From NCBI GenBank assembly GCA_944324665.1, contig CALUXD010000001.1, positions 310,001-374,000 of the forward strand: 64,000 nucleotides of DNA. Reading direction: 5' to 3'. The DNA comes from Candidatus Proelusimicrobium volucris (lineage in GTDB: Bacteria; Elusimicrobiota; Elusimicrobia; Elusimicrobiales; Elusimicrobiaceae). Position numbers and translations under genes: made by a program. The notes below the pieces were generated by a model. That model had not been told where the DNA came from, ran no database searches, and saw nothing but the letters and a program-made list of their open reading frames with translations. Position 1 is the stretch's first letter. The number at the start of each line of letters is the position of its first letter. This document shows, one piece after another, positions 34,862 through 43,760 of this stretch.

Positions 34862-35746
34862 CTATTTGTTTTTCTTGCTTACCGTCAAATAGCCCATAAG
34901 ACGGTAAATCATTTTTGCTACATTAAACTCCGATATATGGCTGCCTTTCATCGGGGCCGTTTCTACTACGTCGATGGCGACTATTTTTTTATTCATACAT
35001 ACCGCTTTGAACAAAGACATAGCCTCATACCACATAAAACCGCCCGGCTGCGGAGTGCCCGTACCCGGCACGACGGAAGGATCAAAACCGTCTACGTCTA
35101 TCGTGATATAAACCAAATCGCTAAGGCTTTTTAAAACCTTCGGCGTCAGTTTTTTTATATCAAGATTTTCGTGCATAAAGTACGTCGTCACATTTCCGCT
35201 GTTGACGTTGTCCTTCTCCTCGCTGCCGACGGAGCGTATTCCCACCTGCACAACTTTGACTTCCTTTGACGCAGGGTACAAAGCACAAGCGTGCGAGCGT
35301 TCATCGCCGAAGTAGGATTCCCTTAAATCGGCATGAGCGTCGAAGTGCAGAACCGAAAGCTTTTTGCCGTATTTTCTTATATACGGCGCTATCAAAGCCT
35401 GGGAAATAGAATGCTCACCGCCCAGATAAAACGGGAATGCTTTATGTTTGGAGATATAATTCTCCACATATTTTTCTATACGGTCAAAGACTGCTTTCTC
35501 GCTTCCCTTACAATTTATCGGGGGCAAGGTATGAATACCTTGTTTGTAAGTTTCTATACCTAGTTCCTCATCCCAAAACTCTATTTGGGGAGAAGCCTCA
35601 ATAATAGCGGCGGGGCCCAACTTCGTCCCGCCGCCATAAGAAACCGTACGCTCATAAGGTACCGATATTACTGCAAAGCGGCTCTCTTCTAGGGAAGGCT
35701 GTCCGTCTTCCACCGCAAGAAAATGCGTCGCGTGTTCAGGATGCAT
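34862..35746 (-). CDS. speB: Agmatinase/ureohydrolase
   Basis: 294 residues from the ATG at 35746, which lies 2 bases after the pdaD stop; the frame extends further but inside pdaD. The manganese-binding motifs of the ureohydrolase family are present: LGGEHSIS, FDAHADLR and ITIDVDGFDPSVVPGTGTPQPGG. In this operon it most likely hydrolyses agmatine to putrescine and urea, using the product of the arginine decarboxylase encoded just upstream. Arginase or guanidinobutyrase activity is less likely given the partner. Confidence 0.93.
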   Translation of the reverse strand: MHPEHATHFLAVEDGQPSLEESRFAVISVPYERTVSYGGGTKLGPAAIIEASPQIEFWDEELGIETYKQGIHTLPPINCKGSEKAVFDRIEKYVENYISKHKAFPFYLGGEHSISQALIAPYIRKYGKKLSVLHFDAHADLRESYFGDERSHACALYPASKEVKVVQVGIRSVGSEEKDNVNSGNVTTYFMHENLDIKKLTPKVLKSLSDLVYITIDVDGFDPSVVPGTGTPQPGGFMWYEAMSLFKAVCMNKKIVAIDVVETAPMKGSHISEFNVAKMIYRLMGYLTVSKKNK

Positions 35747-35748
35747 AA

Positions 35749-36300
35749 TTACCTTACGAATACCGCCGCCGCTACTACAGTCGTCCATAAACCGTCGACG
35801 CAAATCGCCGATTGGGTTATGTTCGTACTCTTTACGATTTTACCGCTCATCTTCCAGATTTCTTCTTTCTGGTTCCAAGTGGTGTTATTGTCAAACTCTA
35901 TGCCTAAGGTCGTCGAAAGCATCATCGCGGCCAAGTCCTCGGCGTAATCGCCGGCTTTTTGGTCGGCCTCACCGAAGCTGTGATGCTCGGATATATATCC
36001 GTGCGTGTTCTTGTCTTTAGGAATAGCCAAACCTACCGAAGCGGATATCAAGCGCCTGTTTTCGTTGCTGGTGTTTCTGCTGATTACGCAGTGAAGTATC
36101 TGCCCGGCGTGTAAATGTTCCAGCCCTTTGCTGACTGAAACCACTTTACATTTCGGCGGGAAAATACTTGATACCGGCACCAAGTTGAATTTAGCTATTT
36201 TCGCATCTCTAAGAGCTTCTTCAAAGCTCGCGAGTTTTTCTTTATGTCTGCCTACACCTTTAGTAAGGAATATCTCCCTTGGAACAAATGGTTCGTACAT
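35749..36300 (-). CDS. pdaD: Pyruvoyl-dependent arginine decarboxylase
   Basis: 183 residues. Converts arginine to agmatine. The proenzyme cuts itself in the motif NLVPVSSIFPP between Ser44 and Ser45, creating the pyruvoyl cofactor on the new alpha chain. Further family signatures are GQILHCVISRNTSNENRRLISASVGLAIP and GYISEHHSFGE. This cofactor type is common in archaea and scattered in bacteria such as Chlamydia and Bacteroidetes, while E. coli-type SpeA uses PLP. It forms a two-gene polyamine operon with speB, 2 bases downstream. Purine-rich GAGAG before the ATG is the probable ribosome site. Confidence 0.93.
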   Translation of the reverse strand: MYEPFVPREIFLTKGVGRHKEKLASFEEALRDAKIAKFNLVPVSSIFPPKCKVVSVSKGLEHLHAGQILHCVISRNTSNENRRLISASVGLAIPKDKNTHGYISEHHSFGEADQKAGDYAEDLAAMMLSTTLGIEFDNNTTWNQKEEIWKMSGKIVKSTNITQSAICVDGLWTTVVAAAVFVR

Positions 36301-36400
36301 TTTTTATTCTCTCTGTTAAGTGATATTACCCTGAAAACAGGGGCATTATTTTATAAAATAAATTATAACAAAAAATATACTGTAAGTGTAAAGGATTATT

Positions 36401-38449
36401 ATGAACAAAATTTTGTTTCTTACCGCTTTGCTTTTTACGACGGTGAATTTACACGCTGCGGAGGGTGATATGCCTTATAATATGTTCAATGAAAACGGAG
36501 TTTTGCATTTCGATTATAAAGCGGAGGATTTGGCGCCGCGCGAAAAAGCCGCCAGAGCCCAGCTGGAAAAAGATTTGCAAGCCATTATAAATATCGACAA
36601 AAAAGACAGAACTTTCGAGAATACTTATCTCGCCTACGACAAAGCCTTTGACGCTTATTCCGATTCGCTCGGCCAGGCCGGTTTCTTGGCTTATGTATCG
36701 CAGGACGAAAAACTCAGAAACGCGGCCCTCGCCCTCGAGCAGGAAGTAAGCAACTATCTTATAGAAGTCGCCACGCGCCGCGATATTTATCAGGCGTTTA
36801 AAGATTACGCCGACACCAATCCCCAACTTGGGCCCGTCGAAGCGAAAATGCTTAAAGACACTATGATAGGCTTTAAGAAAAGCGGTCTTACCCTTAACGA
36901 TAAAGATTTGGAAACCTTCAAAGAATTAAACAAACAAAAAGCAAAAAACTCCATAGAATTTTCAAAAAATATCCGCGAGTATAAAGACAGCCTTGAGGTA
37001 ACAAAAGAACAGCTTGACGGCATGGGCGAAGATTATATCAATAAATTAAACAAAACGCCCGAAGGGAAATACATCGTCACGCTGGATTATCCGGACTATG
37101 TCCCCTTTATGCTAAACGCAAAAGACGAAGACGCCCGCAAAGCCTTGGAATTTAAATATTCCCGCCGCGGCGGCAAAGAGAATATAAAACTGTTCGAAGA
37201 TACTTTGACTCTAAGATACCAAACGGCGAAATTGCTCGGCTACAAAAACCACGCCGAGAACCGCCTCGACACCAGAATGGCGAAAACGCCCGAAAACGTC
37301 GAGAAATTCCTAAAAGATTTGGAAAAGAAATTAAGGAAACTCGCCAAAGAGGAAGAAAAAGAACTCCTTAAATTCAAAGAGGAAAAAACCGGCGTAAAGG
37401 CCGAAGGCTTCCACGCCTGGGACACCGGCTATTGGACCAATCTGCACAAAAAAGAATACTATGACGTAGATCAAGAGAAAATAAAAGAATACTTCCAAAC
37501 AGATATAGTGATAGCCAATATGTTTGAAATTTTCGGCAATCTCTTCGGCGTTAAATTTGAAGCGGCCGACATCCCCACTTGGCATAAAGACGTAAAAAGC
37601 TATAAAGTGATTGACAGCCAAGACGGCCATACCATCGGTTACATCTATATGGATTTATATCCCAGAGACGGCAAATACAAACACGCCGCCTGCTTTGACT
37701 TGGTCGACGGAGAATTAAAAGACGACGGCACCTATCAACAGCCTTTTACCGCCATTGTCGCCAATTTAAACCCGCCGAGCAAAGACGCACCATCCCTGCT
37801 CAAACACGACGAGGTGGAAACTCTATTCCACGAGTTCGGGCATGTCCTGCATAATGTTTTGACCAAGGCCAAATACTCCTCCATTTCTGGGACTTCCGTA
37901 AGCAGGGATTTTGTGGAGGTGCCTTCCCAAATCCTTGAAAATTGGGCTTGGGATCCTTCCGTAATAAAAAAGATGTCAAAGCATTACAAAACGGGCCAAC
38001 CGCTCGACGACGAAACAATAAACAAAATGATAGCGGCGAAAAATCATTTCTCGGGCAGTTTCTATATAAGGCAGAACTTCCTCGCGCAAATCGATATGCT
38101 TTACCATACCGCGACAAAACCCGTAGACTCCACCAAAATGTGGGAGAAATATTCAAAGAAAATCAGAATGATCCCGATGACCAAAGATACTTATCCGCAG
38201 GCCAGCTTTGACCATCTTATGGGCGGCTATGACGCGGGCTATTACGGTTATTTGTGGGCGGAAGTCATCGCTTTGGATTTCTTCTCCGAGTTCCAAAAAT
38301 ACGGTTTGTTCAATCCGGAAATAGGTAAAAAATTCCGTAAAGAAATTTTGGAGCCGGGCGGCAGTTATGAGGAAGAAACACTCGTCAAGAACTTCCTCGG
38401 CAGAGAAGTTTCCAACGAGCCTTTCCTAAAAAATATAGGCTTAAAATAA
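36401..38449 (+). CDS. Exported M3 family zinc metallopeptidase (Dcp/oligopeptidase A type)
   Basis: 682 residues. A signal peptide (1-20, ending LHAAEG) is followed by the long helical M3 fold. The zinc motif HEFGH is at 477-481 in ETLFHEFGHVLHNVL, and the downstream SRDFVEVPSQILENWAWDP and LMGGYDAGYYGYLWAEV blocks match peptidyl-dipeptidase Dcp and oligopeptidase A. It should trim short peptides in the periplasm, useful for a peptide-fermenting organism. An AAGGA ribosome site precedes the ATG and a TATACT box lies about 20 bases further up. It is a single-gene unit closed by a terminator. Confidence 0.93.
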   Translation: MNKILFLTALLFTTVNLHAAEGDMPYNMFNENGVLHFDYKAEDLAPREKAARAQLEKDLQAIINIDKKDRTFENTYLAYDKAFDAYSDSLGQAGFLAYVSQDEKLRNAALALEQEVSNYLIEVATRRDIYQAFKDYADTNPQLGPVEAKMLKDTMIGFKKSGLTLNDKDLETFKELNKQKAKNSIEFSKNIREYKDSLEVTKEQLDGMGEDYINKLNKTPEGKYIVTLDYPDYVPFMLNAKDEDARKALEFKYSRRGGKENIKLFEDTLTLRYQTAKLLGYKNHAENRLDTRMAKTPENVEKFLKDLEKKLRKLAKEEEKELLKFKEEKTGVKAEGFHAWDTGYWTNLHKKEYYDVDQEKIKEYFQTDIVIANMFEIFGNLFGVKFEAADIPTWHKDVKSYKVIDSQDGHTIGYIYMDLYPRDGKYKHAACFDLVDGELKDDGTYQQPFTAIVANLNPPSKDAPSLLKHDEVETLFHEFGHVLHNVLTKAKYSSISGTSVSRDFVEVPSQILENWAWDPSVIKKMSKHYKTGQPLDDETINKMIAAKNHFSGSFYIRQNFLAQIDMLYHTATKPVDSTKMWEKYSKKIRMIPMTKDTYPQASFDHLMGGYDAGYYGYLWAEVIALDFFSEFQKYGLFNPEIGKKFRKEILEPGGSYEEETLVKNFLGREVSNEPFLKNIGLK

Positions 38450-38461
38450 AAGTTTTAAAAC

Positions 38462-38493
38462 AAAAAAGGGGGGATAAATATCCTCCCTTTTTT
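38462..38493 (+). terminator. Terminator after the M3 peptidase
   Basis: AAAAAAGGGGGGAT pairs with ATCCTCCCTTTTTT (one G-T pair), ending in a T-run. Between it and 38642 I see no gene. Confidence 0.85.
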
Positions 38494-38641
38494 TACAGCC
38501 TATACAATTTGACGGGCGAAAAGGCCCTCGTGCACAATATTAAATTTTTTACAATTTCCGATATACCCCGCCTTTACCGTCCGCGCCGAAGCCTGTATCC
38601 TTTCAAATTTCACTCGCGAAAACAAATCCTTTCCGCCAGAT

Positions 38642-38665
38642 AAAAAACCCCCGCTTTGACGGGGG
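38642..38665 (-). terminator. Terminator of the oxygen-defence operon
   Basis: On the minus strand CCCCCG/CGGGGG (38648-38653, 38660-38665) with a 6-base loop is followed by six T. It lies about 30 bases after the rubredoxin stop. Confidence 0.85.
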
Positions 38666-38692
38666 CTTAATATTGATTGTACAACCGTTAAA

Positions 38693-38848
38693 TTACTGAG
38701 CCGAGAATTGATCCTTCCCGACACCGCATACCGGGCAAACCCAAGTTTCCGGTACGTCGGACCATTTTGTTCCGGCAGCTATTCCGTTTGCGGGATCGCC
38801 GACTTCCTCATCGTATACATATCCACACACATTGCACACGTATTTCAT
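38693..38848 (-). CDS. Rubredoxin
   Basis: 51 residues starting [18 protein letters not shown]. Four cysteines in two CxxC pairs (5/8 and 38/41; the second reads [11 protein letters not shown]) hold one iron, the classic rubredoxin arrangement. It is an electron carrier that would feed the flavodiiron protein, desulfoferrodoxin and rubrerythrin of the same operon. Its ATG overlaps the stop of the flavin reductase gene (ATGA), with AAGGAGGAG as ribosome site. It is easily missed because of its size. Confidence 0.96.
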   Translation of the reverse strand: MKYVCNVCGYVYDEEVGDPANGIAAGTKWSDVPETWVCPVCGVGKDQFSAQ

Positions 38849-39372
38849 TTTACTCCTCCTTGATATTCTTTAAAAGTAGTGGCGCCTTTTGGCGTTTTGC
38901 CTTTAAGCACCGTTTGATAATAATCGTAAGTCAAAGGTTTGCAGGCATCGCACAGGACTTCCGCTTCTTGTATCGGGCCGATAAACATAGTATGCGTACC
39001 CAAATCTATGCTCTGTCTTACCTCAACCGACAAAACCGCCAAAGTATTTTCCGTAACGACGGGCAAACCTTCCCCGTTTACTTTATATTGCACTTTGGAG
39101 AATTTATCGAAATCACGCCCGCTTCTAAAACCGAAAATGCCTATAAACGGCATTTGTGCAGTTTCCATAAGCGGCTGAACGCAAAACTTCTTAGACGACA
39201 TTATATAGTCGTGAGTAAGAGAATTTTTGTTTAAAGCTATCGCCAGCTGCGCGGGCTGCGCCGTTACCTGAAAAACGGAATTGGCTATTAAACCGTTAAA
39301 TTTACCGTCTTTTTCACTACTGACGATAAATAATCCGTAAGATAAATCAGACAAGGCTTTAACGTCTATCAT
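38845..39372 (-). CDS. Flavin reductase-like FMN-binding protein
   Basis: 175 residues with the split-barrel FMN fold: [46 protein letters not shown] is the typical N-terminal half, and [13 protein letters not shown] with the following [12 protein letters not shown] the C-terminal one. Such proteins are common partners of flavodiiron proteins and rubredoxins (NAD(P)H:rubredoxin reductase or High-molecular-weight rubredoxin modules). It overlaps fdp by one base (TAATG) and rubredoxin by 4, so the three are coupled; it is the likely reductase step. Confidence 0.88.
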   Translation of the reverse strand: MIDVKALSDLSYGLFIVSSEKDGKFNGLIANSVFQVTAQPAQLAIALNKNSLTHDYIMSSKKFCVQPLMETAQMPFIGIFGFRSGRDFDKFSKVQYKVNGEGLPVVTENTLAVLSVEVRQSIDLGTHTMFIGPIQEAEVLCDACKPLTYDYYQTVLKGKTPKGATTFKEYQGGVK

Positions 39373-40568
39373 TATTTATTTTTCTCCAATACTTTTTTGC
39401 CTACGGCCAAACCAAGCTCAAAACATTCCTTCAGCTTGTCTTCCGTCGGGACGAATCTGCTCTTTACGCACGGCGCCGCTATTTCGATATTGAGTTTTTC
39501 TTTCATAATCGTTTCTAGCTCGTTTAGAGCGCCGTCGCTCCAGCCATACGAACCGAATGCCGCGCCGACAAGGTTCTGCTTCTTCAAACCTTTGAAATAG
39601 GTTATCAAATCGCCCAAAGAAGGATACAGCTCCTGATTTAATACCGGCGAACCCAGCACCAACCCGGCGCTGTCCAACAGTTCCGTGGCGGCGTCGCTTC
39701 TGTGCGCGGCGTGCAAAGACATTTGCTTTACTTCCACGCCTGCGGCTATCAAGCCGTCGGTAACGGAAGCGGCCATTTTCTCCGTGCTGCCCCACATTGT
39801 ATCGTATATAACCAATACTTTGTTTTTGTTCTTTTGCGCCGCAAATTCCGCGTAAAGATTTATAATTTTTGAAGGATCTTTACGCCATATCGGCCCATGG
39901 TCCGGGCAGATTATGCTCGGTTTTATGCCCAATTTTGTCACCTGTCCCAAAAAGGCGGTAACTATCTTGGAATAGGGCAATATGATATTGGCATAATATT
40001 TTTTGGCTTCGTAAATCCAGTCCTTTTCGCAGACTTCGTCGTCAAAACGTTTGCAGCTGGCGTAATGCATACCAAAAATATCATTGCAGAAAAGAACATT
40101 CTCTTTCTTTAAAAGGCATATCATACTGTCGGGCCAGTGGAGCATTCTGGATTCTATAAAAGTCAAACTATCGCCGCCAAGGTCTATACTGCCGCCGTTG
40201 GCTATCGCTTCCACAGGCAAATCATCACCCAAATGCGCCTTTAAGTTCGCCGTACCCATTACTGAGGCATAAACGTGTTCAGGCTCCATATCGGCTATCG
40301 CCATTTTTAAAGAACCGCTGTGGTCCAACTCCGCGTGATTGGATATGATGATGTCCACCTTTTTGGGATCTATCACGCTTTTTATTCTTGAAAGCATCTC
40401 TTGATAAAACTCTTTCTTGACGGTGTCTATAAGCGTTATTTTATCGTCCAATATCAAAAAAGCGTTATATGTAGTGCCTTTGTTTGTAGAATAACCGTGA
40501 AAATCCCTCACGTTCCAATCTATCGCGCCTACCCAATATATCTTTTCCGTAACTTTTATTGCCTGCAT
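39372..40568 (-). CDS. Flavodiiron protein (A-type; oxygen/NO reductase)
   Basis: 398 residues. An N-terminal beta-lactamase-like domain carries the diiron ligands HAELDH (His78, Glu80, Asp82, His83), then MLHWPDSM, the NDIFGMH segment and CPDHGPIWR. A C-terminal flavodoxin domain begins near 253 (VLVIYDTMWGSTEKMA). There is no fused rubredoxin or reductase; these are encoded separately downstream. The enzyme reduces oxygen to water or NO to N2O in anaerobes. A short gap separates it from dfx upstream. Confidence 0.95.
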   Translation of the reverse strand: MQAIKVTEKIYWVGAIDWNVRDFHGYSTNKGTTYNAFLILDDKITLIDTVKKEFYQEMLSRIKSVIDPKKVDIIISNHAELDHSGSLKMAIADMEPEHVYASVMGTANLKAHLGDDLPVEAIANGGSIDLGGDSLTFIESRMLHWPDSMICLLKKENVLFCNDIFGMHYASCKRFDDEVCEKDWIYEAKKYYANIILPYSKIVTAFLGQVTKLGIKPSIICPDHGPIWRKDPSKIINLYAEFAAQKNKNKVLVIYDTMWGSTEKMAASVTDGLIAAGVEVKQMSLHAAHRSDAATELLDSAGLVLGSPVLNQELYPSLGDLITYFKGLKKQNLVGAAFGSYGWSDGALNELETIMKEKLNIEIAAPCVKSRFVPTEDKLKECFELGLAVGKKVLEKNK

Positions 40569-40587
40569 ATTACTATCCCTTAGTGTT

Positions 40588-40971
40588 TTATTTTTTCTCC
40601 GCAGACCACAATCCGTGCAGATTGCAGTATTCTCTGGCTTTTATAACGCGGCCGTTAAAGCTGAATTTTGCTTCAGGCTTGTCGCCCGGTTTTAAATATT
40701 TGCGCCCGATTTTACCATCGTCGGTAAGCACTTCTATAAATTCTATATAATGCTCCGCCAGCATTGGATGTGCAACCGATCCAACTTTAACCAAAATACC
40801 GTCATCGGTATATTCTATTACGGGAACGTGTTTTTCCAAAGCGCCGTCGCTGCTGCCTTCTTTCATTTTAATCATAGGCTTGCCGCAGCATACCAGTTCT
40901 CCGCCGCCGACATGAACCACTTCCACCATATTGCCGCATATCGGGCATTTATATACATCATTCAATTCCAT
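40588..40971 (-). CDS. dfx: Desulfoferrodoxin (two-centre superoxide reductase)
   Basis: 127 residues. The N-terminal desulforedoxin-type centre I has Cys9, Cys12, Cys28 and Cys29 binding Fe. Centre II, where superoxide is reduced to peroxide, has His48, His68, His74, Cys116 and His119 ([25 protein letters not shown]). Both centres are complete. Electrons would come from the rubredoxin of the same operon. Peroxide formed can be removed by rubrerythrin and Tpx encoded just upstream. Confidence 0.96.
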   Translation of the reverse strand: MELNDVYKCPICGNMVEVVHVGGGELVCCGKPMIKMKEGSSDGALEKHVPVIEYTDDGILVKVGSVAHPMLAEHYIEFIEVLTDDGKIGRKYLKPGDKPEAKFSFNGRVIKAREYCNLHGLWSAEKK

Positions 40972-40980
40972 ATTATCCCC

Positions 40981-41487
40981 CTATATAAGTTCTTTAATAT
41001 TGTCCAAAATTGATTTATAATCAGGTTCGTTTGATACTTCCTCTACAAACTGAATATATCTTATTATACCTTGAGCGTCTATTATAAACACCGCTCTTGC
41101 AAGCAGACATAATCCTTCCATAAAAACGCCGTAATCTTTGGAAAAAGAGGTGTTCTTATAATCAGAAAGTGTTTGAACATTTTCAATTCCCTGCGCGGCG
41201 CACCATCTGCTTTGCGCGAAAGGCAAATCCCTGCTTACGGTAAGAACTTTAACTTTATCGCCGAGTTTCCCGGCCTCTTGGTTAAAGCGCGCCGTTTCAA
41301 CAGAGCAAGTGGGCGTATCAAGAGAAGGAACCGTAGACAAAATAACGATGCGCCCCTTAAAATCTTTAAGGGACACATCGCTTAAATCATTGGCGCTGAG
41401 AGTAAAATCCGGCGCAGCCGCACCGATTTTAAGCTCCTCGCCCAATAAAGAGAATTTATTCCCGTTAAGGGTTACTTCTTTCGCCAT
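40981..41487 (-). CDS. tpx: Thiol peroxidase (Tpx)
   Basis: 168 residues from the ATG at 41487, 4 bases after the rbr stop; starting at the earlier frame opening would run into rbr. It is an atypical two-cysteine peroxiredoxin: peroxidatic Cys61 in VPSLDTPTCSVETARFN and resolving Cys96 in SRWCAAQG, in the positions usual for Tpx. It reduces peroxides with thioredoxin in the periplasm or cytosol; no signal peptide is seen. Confidence 0.95.
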   Translation of the reverse strand: MAKEVTLNGNKFSLLGEELKIGAAAPDFTLSANDLSDVSLKDFKGRIVILSTVPSLDTPTCSVETARFNQEAGKLGDKVKVLTVSRDLPFAQSRWCAAQGIENVQTLSDYKNTSFSKDYGVFMEGLCLLARAVFIIDAQGIIRYIQFVEEVSNEPDYKSILDNIKELI

Positions 41488-41491
41488 AGTA

Positions 41492-42064
41492 TTACCAATT
41501 CTCGCAGAGAAGCTCAAAATAAGCCTGAGCGTGAGCGCAAGCCGGGCATTTTTCCGGCGCTTCTTTACCTTCGTGTAAATATCCGCAGTTCATACATCTC
41601 CATACAACGGGAGCGGATTTCTTGAATACTGTTCCTTCAAGAATATTCTTCCTGAGGCCTTTATACCTGTTGGAATGTTGCTTTTCCGCTATGGCTATAT
41701 TTTCCATAACGACGGCGATTTCCTCAAAACCTTCTTCCCTGGCGACTTTTGCAAAATCCGGATACATATGCTGCCATTCATGGTCTTCTCCGGCGGCGGC
41801 TTCTTTAAGATTGTCCTCCGTGCTGCCGATCACGCCAGCGGGGAAAGAAGCCGTTATTTCAACTTCTCCTCCCTCCAAAAATTTGAAGAGCCTTTCCGCA
41901 TGCTCTTTTTCTTGAGCGGCGGTTTCCTCAAAAATCTTGCTTATTTGTACATATCCGTCTTTCTTGGCTTTGCTAGCAAAGAAAGTATATCTGTTTCTGG
42001 CCTGAGATTCCCCGGCGAAAGCCGTAAGAATGTTTTTTTCTGTTTTTGTTCCTTTTAAGTTCAT
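41492..42064 (-). CDS. rbr: Rubrerythrin
   Basis: 190 residues, first gene of the oxygen-defence operon. The N-terminal four-helix diiron domain carries the ferritin-like Glu/His ligands (FAGESQARNRY, EETAAQEKEHAERL, then MENIAIAEKQH). The C-terminal rubredoxin-like domain has two CxxC pairs (CMNCGY and CPACAHAQAYF). It acts as a peroxidase that takes electrons from rubredoxin. A strong GGAGG ribosome site and a promoter at 42114-42141 precede it. The gene diverges from dnaA. Confidence 0.96.
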   Translation of the reverse strand: MNLKGTKTEKNILTAFAGESQARNRYTFFASKAKKDGYVQISKIFEETAAQEKEHAERLFKFLEGGEVEITASFPAGVIGSTEDNLKEAAAGEDHEWQHMYPDFAKVAREEGFEEIAVVMENIAIAEKQHSNRYKGLRKNILEGTVFKKSAPVVWRCMNCGYLHEGKEAPEKCPACAHAQAYFELLCENW

Positions 42065-42113
42065 AGTTTGTAATTTCCTCCGTACAAAGAGTATATAAAA
42101 TTAACCGTTATTA

Positions 42114-42141
42114 AGTATACAGCTGTAAAACCTTTTTACAA
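42114..42141 (-). promoter_or_regulatory. Promoter of the rbr operon
   Basis: On the minus strand TTGTAA (42136-42141), a 16-base spacer and TATACT (42114-42119), about 45 bases before the rbr ATG. I see no clear PerR-type operator. Confidence 0.6.
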
Positions 42142-42187
42142 GTATTTTTTTATCAGTTTTATACTTTATTTTTAAATTACCCTTTTA

Positions 42188-42217
42188 TTGACTAATTTTA
42201 CACAAAACTGCTAAAAT
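42188..42217 (+). promoter_or_regulatory. dnaA promoter
   Basis: TTGACT (42188-42193), an 18-base spacer and TAAAAT (42212-42217), about 45 bases before the dnaA start. Confidence 0.65.
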
Positions 42218-42265
42218 CTAACCGTATTGCGTTTTTAATATTTTATAGGGTGTTTGGTATTTACG

Positions 42266-43624
42266 GTGGAAAATCTTAATATAAACGAAATTTGGGCCGA
42301 TCTTTTAAAAAAGCTGGAAAACAGTCTTGGTAAAGATATCTGCGAAATGTGGATAAAACCAATGAAAATAATCTCTTTTAAAGGGGGTATTTTAAAAATT
42401 GAACTGCCAAGCGAAGTTTGGCTTAAAACCATTAAAGACAGGTATGAAAATAATCTGTTAGAGGCTTTGACCGAAATTTTAAACTCCACCTTTTCCATAG
42501 AATACTCAATAACCTCAAAGGAAGATTATTCCCAGCAGCAATATCAATCACTGCAGGAACCTGCTTCTTATCAAAACAGAAATCCTTTTATAAATAAACT
42601 TAACTCTTATTTTACTTTTGAGGGTTTTATAGAAGGCCCGTCAAACAGATTTGCATATAAGGCTTCAGAAGCCGTCGTAAAGAAGATGGGGGAAAGATCA
42701 AATAATCCTTTTGTTATCTTCAGTGCGCCCGGTTTAGGGAAAACGCATCTTCTTCACGCAATAGGAAACCAAATTTTAAAGGAAAATCCTTTCGCCAAAG
42801 TATTATATATGTCCGGGGAAGGTTTTGTATCGGAATATATAGAGTCTTTACAAAAATCCACACAGGATTCTTTTAGAAAAAAATACCGTTCTTTGGACTG
42901 TTTGTTGATAGATGATATACAATTCGTAGTGGGAAAAGAACGCTGCGAAGAAGAATTCTTTTATACCTTCAACAGTCTTTTTGACAATAGAAAACAAATA
43001 GTTTTAACTTCGGACAGAACACCAAACCAACTTGGTCTGAGCGAGAGATTATCTTCTAGGCTCCTTTCTGGCATAGTGGCGGAGATAAAACGCCCCGACC
43101 TTGAAACCAGAATAGCTATTTTAAGGCAGAAAAGGGATTCAAACCAGTTTGATATTACCGATGACGTTTTAGCCTTTATAGCGGAAGGAGTGCAAGGCAG
43201 TATAAGGGAATTGGAAGGTTGTCTTTTCCGTTTATCCACTTACTGTAATATTCATGGTGTAAATGCGACAATTTCCATCGCCAAGGAAGTACTGGCCGAT
43301 ATTTTAACGCTTGAAAGGGAAAAATATTCCATAAGCGTAAATCAGATAAAAAAGGTTGTATGCAAATATTTCAAAGTAAGTATAGAGGACTTAAACTCCA
43401 AGAAAAAGAATAATTCCATAGCGTGGCCTAGGCAGGTTTCCATGTATTTGGCTACGGAGCTTACTTCTCTTTCCCTGCCGGAAATAGGAAGAGAATTTAA
43501 CAGGGATCACTCAACGGTAATACATGCCAAGGAAAAGGTAAAGGAAGAAATAGACAATAATCTTCTTTTTGCCCCTATTATCAATGATTTGATAACTAAG
43601 GTAAAAGCTGTTGATAACAATTAA
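42266..43624 (+). CDS. dnaA: Chromosomal replication initiator DnaA
   Basis: 452 residues from GTG 42266, which makes the N-terminus line up with other DnaA proteins ([13 protein letters not shown]); a TTG at 42254 is an alternative start, close behind an AGGG. Domain I (about 1-80), a short linker, the AAA+ domain with Walker A PGLGKTH and LLIDDIQF, sensor RLSSRLLSG, and the C-terminal DNA-binding domain with the signature [15 protein letters not shown] are all present. It binds DnaA boxes and melts oriC. It heads the rightward block dnaA-dnaN-dciA-gyrB-gyrA. Confidence 0.97.
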   Translation: MENLNINEIWADLLKKLENSLGKDICEMWIKPMKIISFKGGILKIELPSEVWLKTIKDRYENNLLEALTEILNSTFSIEYSITSKEDYSQQQYQSLQEPASYQNRNPFINKLNSYFTFEGFIEGPSNRFAYKASEAVVKKMGERSNNPFVIFSAPGLGKTHLLHAIGNQILKENPFAKVLYMSGEGFVSEYIESLQKSTQDSFRKKYRSLDCLLIDDIQFVVGKERCEEEFFYTFNSLFDNRKQIVLTSDRTPNQLGLSERLSSRLLSGIVAEIKRPDLETRIAILRQKRDSNQFDITDDVLAFIAEGVQGSIRELEGCLFRLSTYCNIHGVNATISIAKEVLADILTLEREKYSISVNQIKKVVCKYFKVSIEDLNSKKKNNSIAWPRQVSMYLATELTSLSLPEIGREFNRDHSTVIHAKEKVKEEIDNNLLFAPIINDLITKVKAVDNN

Positions 43625-43760
43625 CATAACCGTTTTTTGATAATTGATGTTTATAATGTTGACAAAAAGTGATAACCATCAACAAATCAAACAGAGTATT
43701 TGTATAGTGCTATAAACATTATCAACACAATTAACAGGATATAATAATAAGGATAATAAT
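43600..43760. other. oriC: Candidate replication origin (DnaA-box-like cluster between dnaA and dnaN)
   Basis: The 136-base AT-rich gap between dnaA and dnaN and the dnaA end hold TTATCAACA at 43609-43617 (minus) and 43719-43727 (plus), and TTGTCAACA at 43658-43666 (minus). Each is one or two bases from the consensus box TTATCCACA. Runs such as ATAATAATAAGGATAATAAT could be the unwinding part. It is a short cluster, so a larger origin on the other side of dnaA is possible. Confidence 0.45.
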
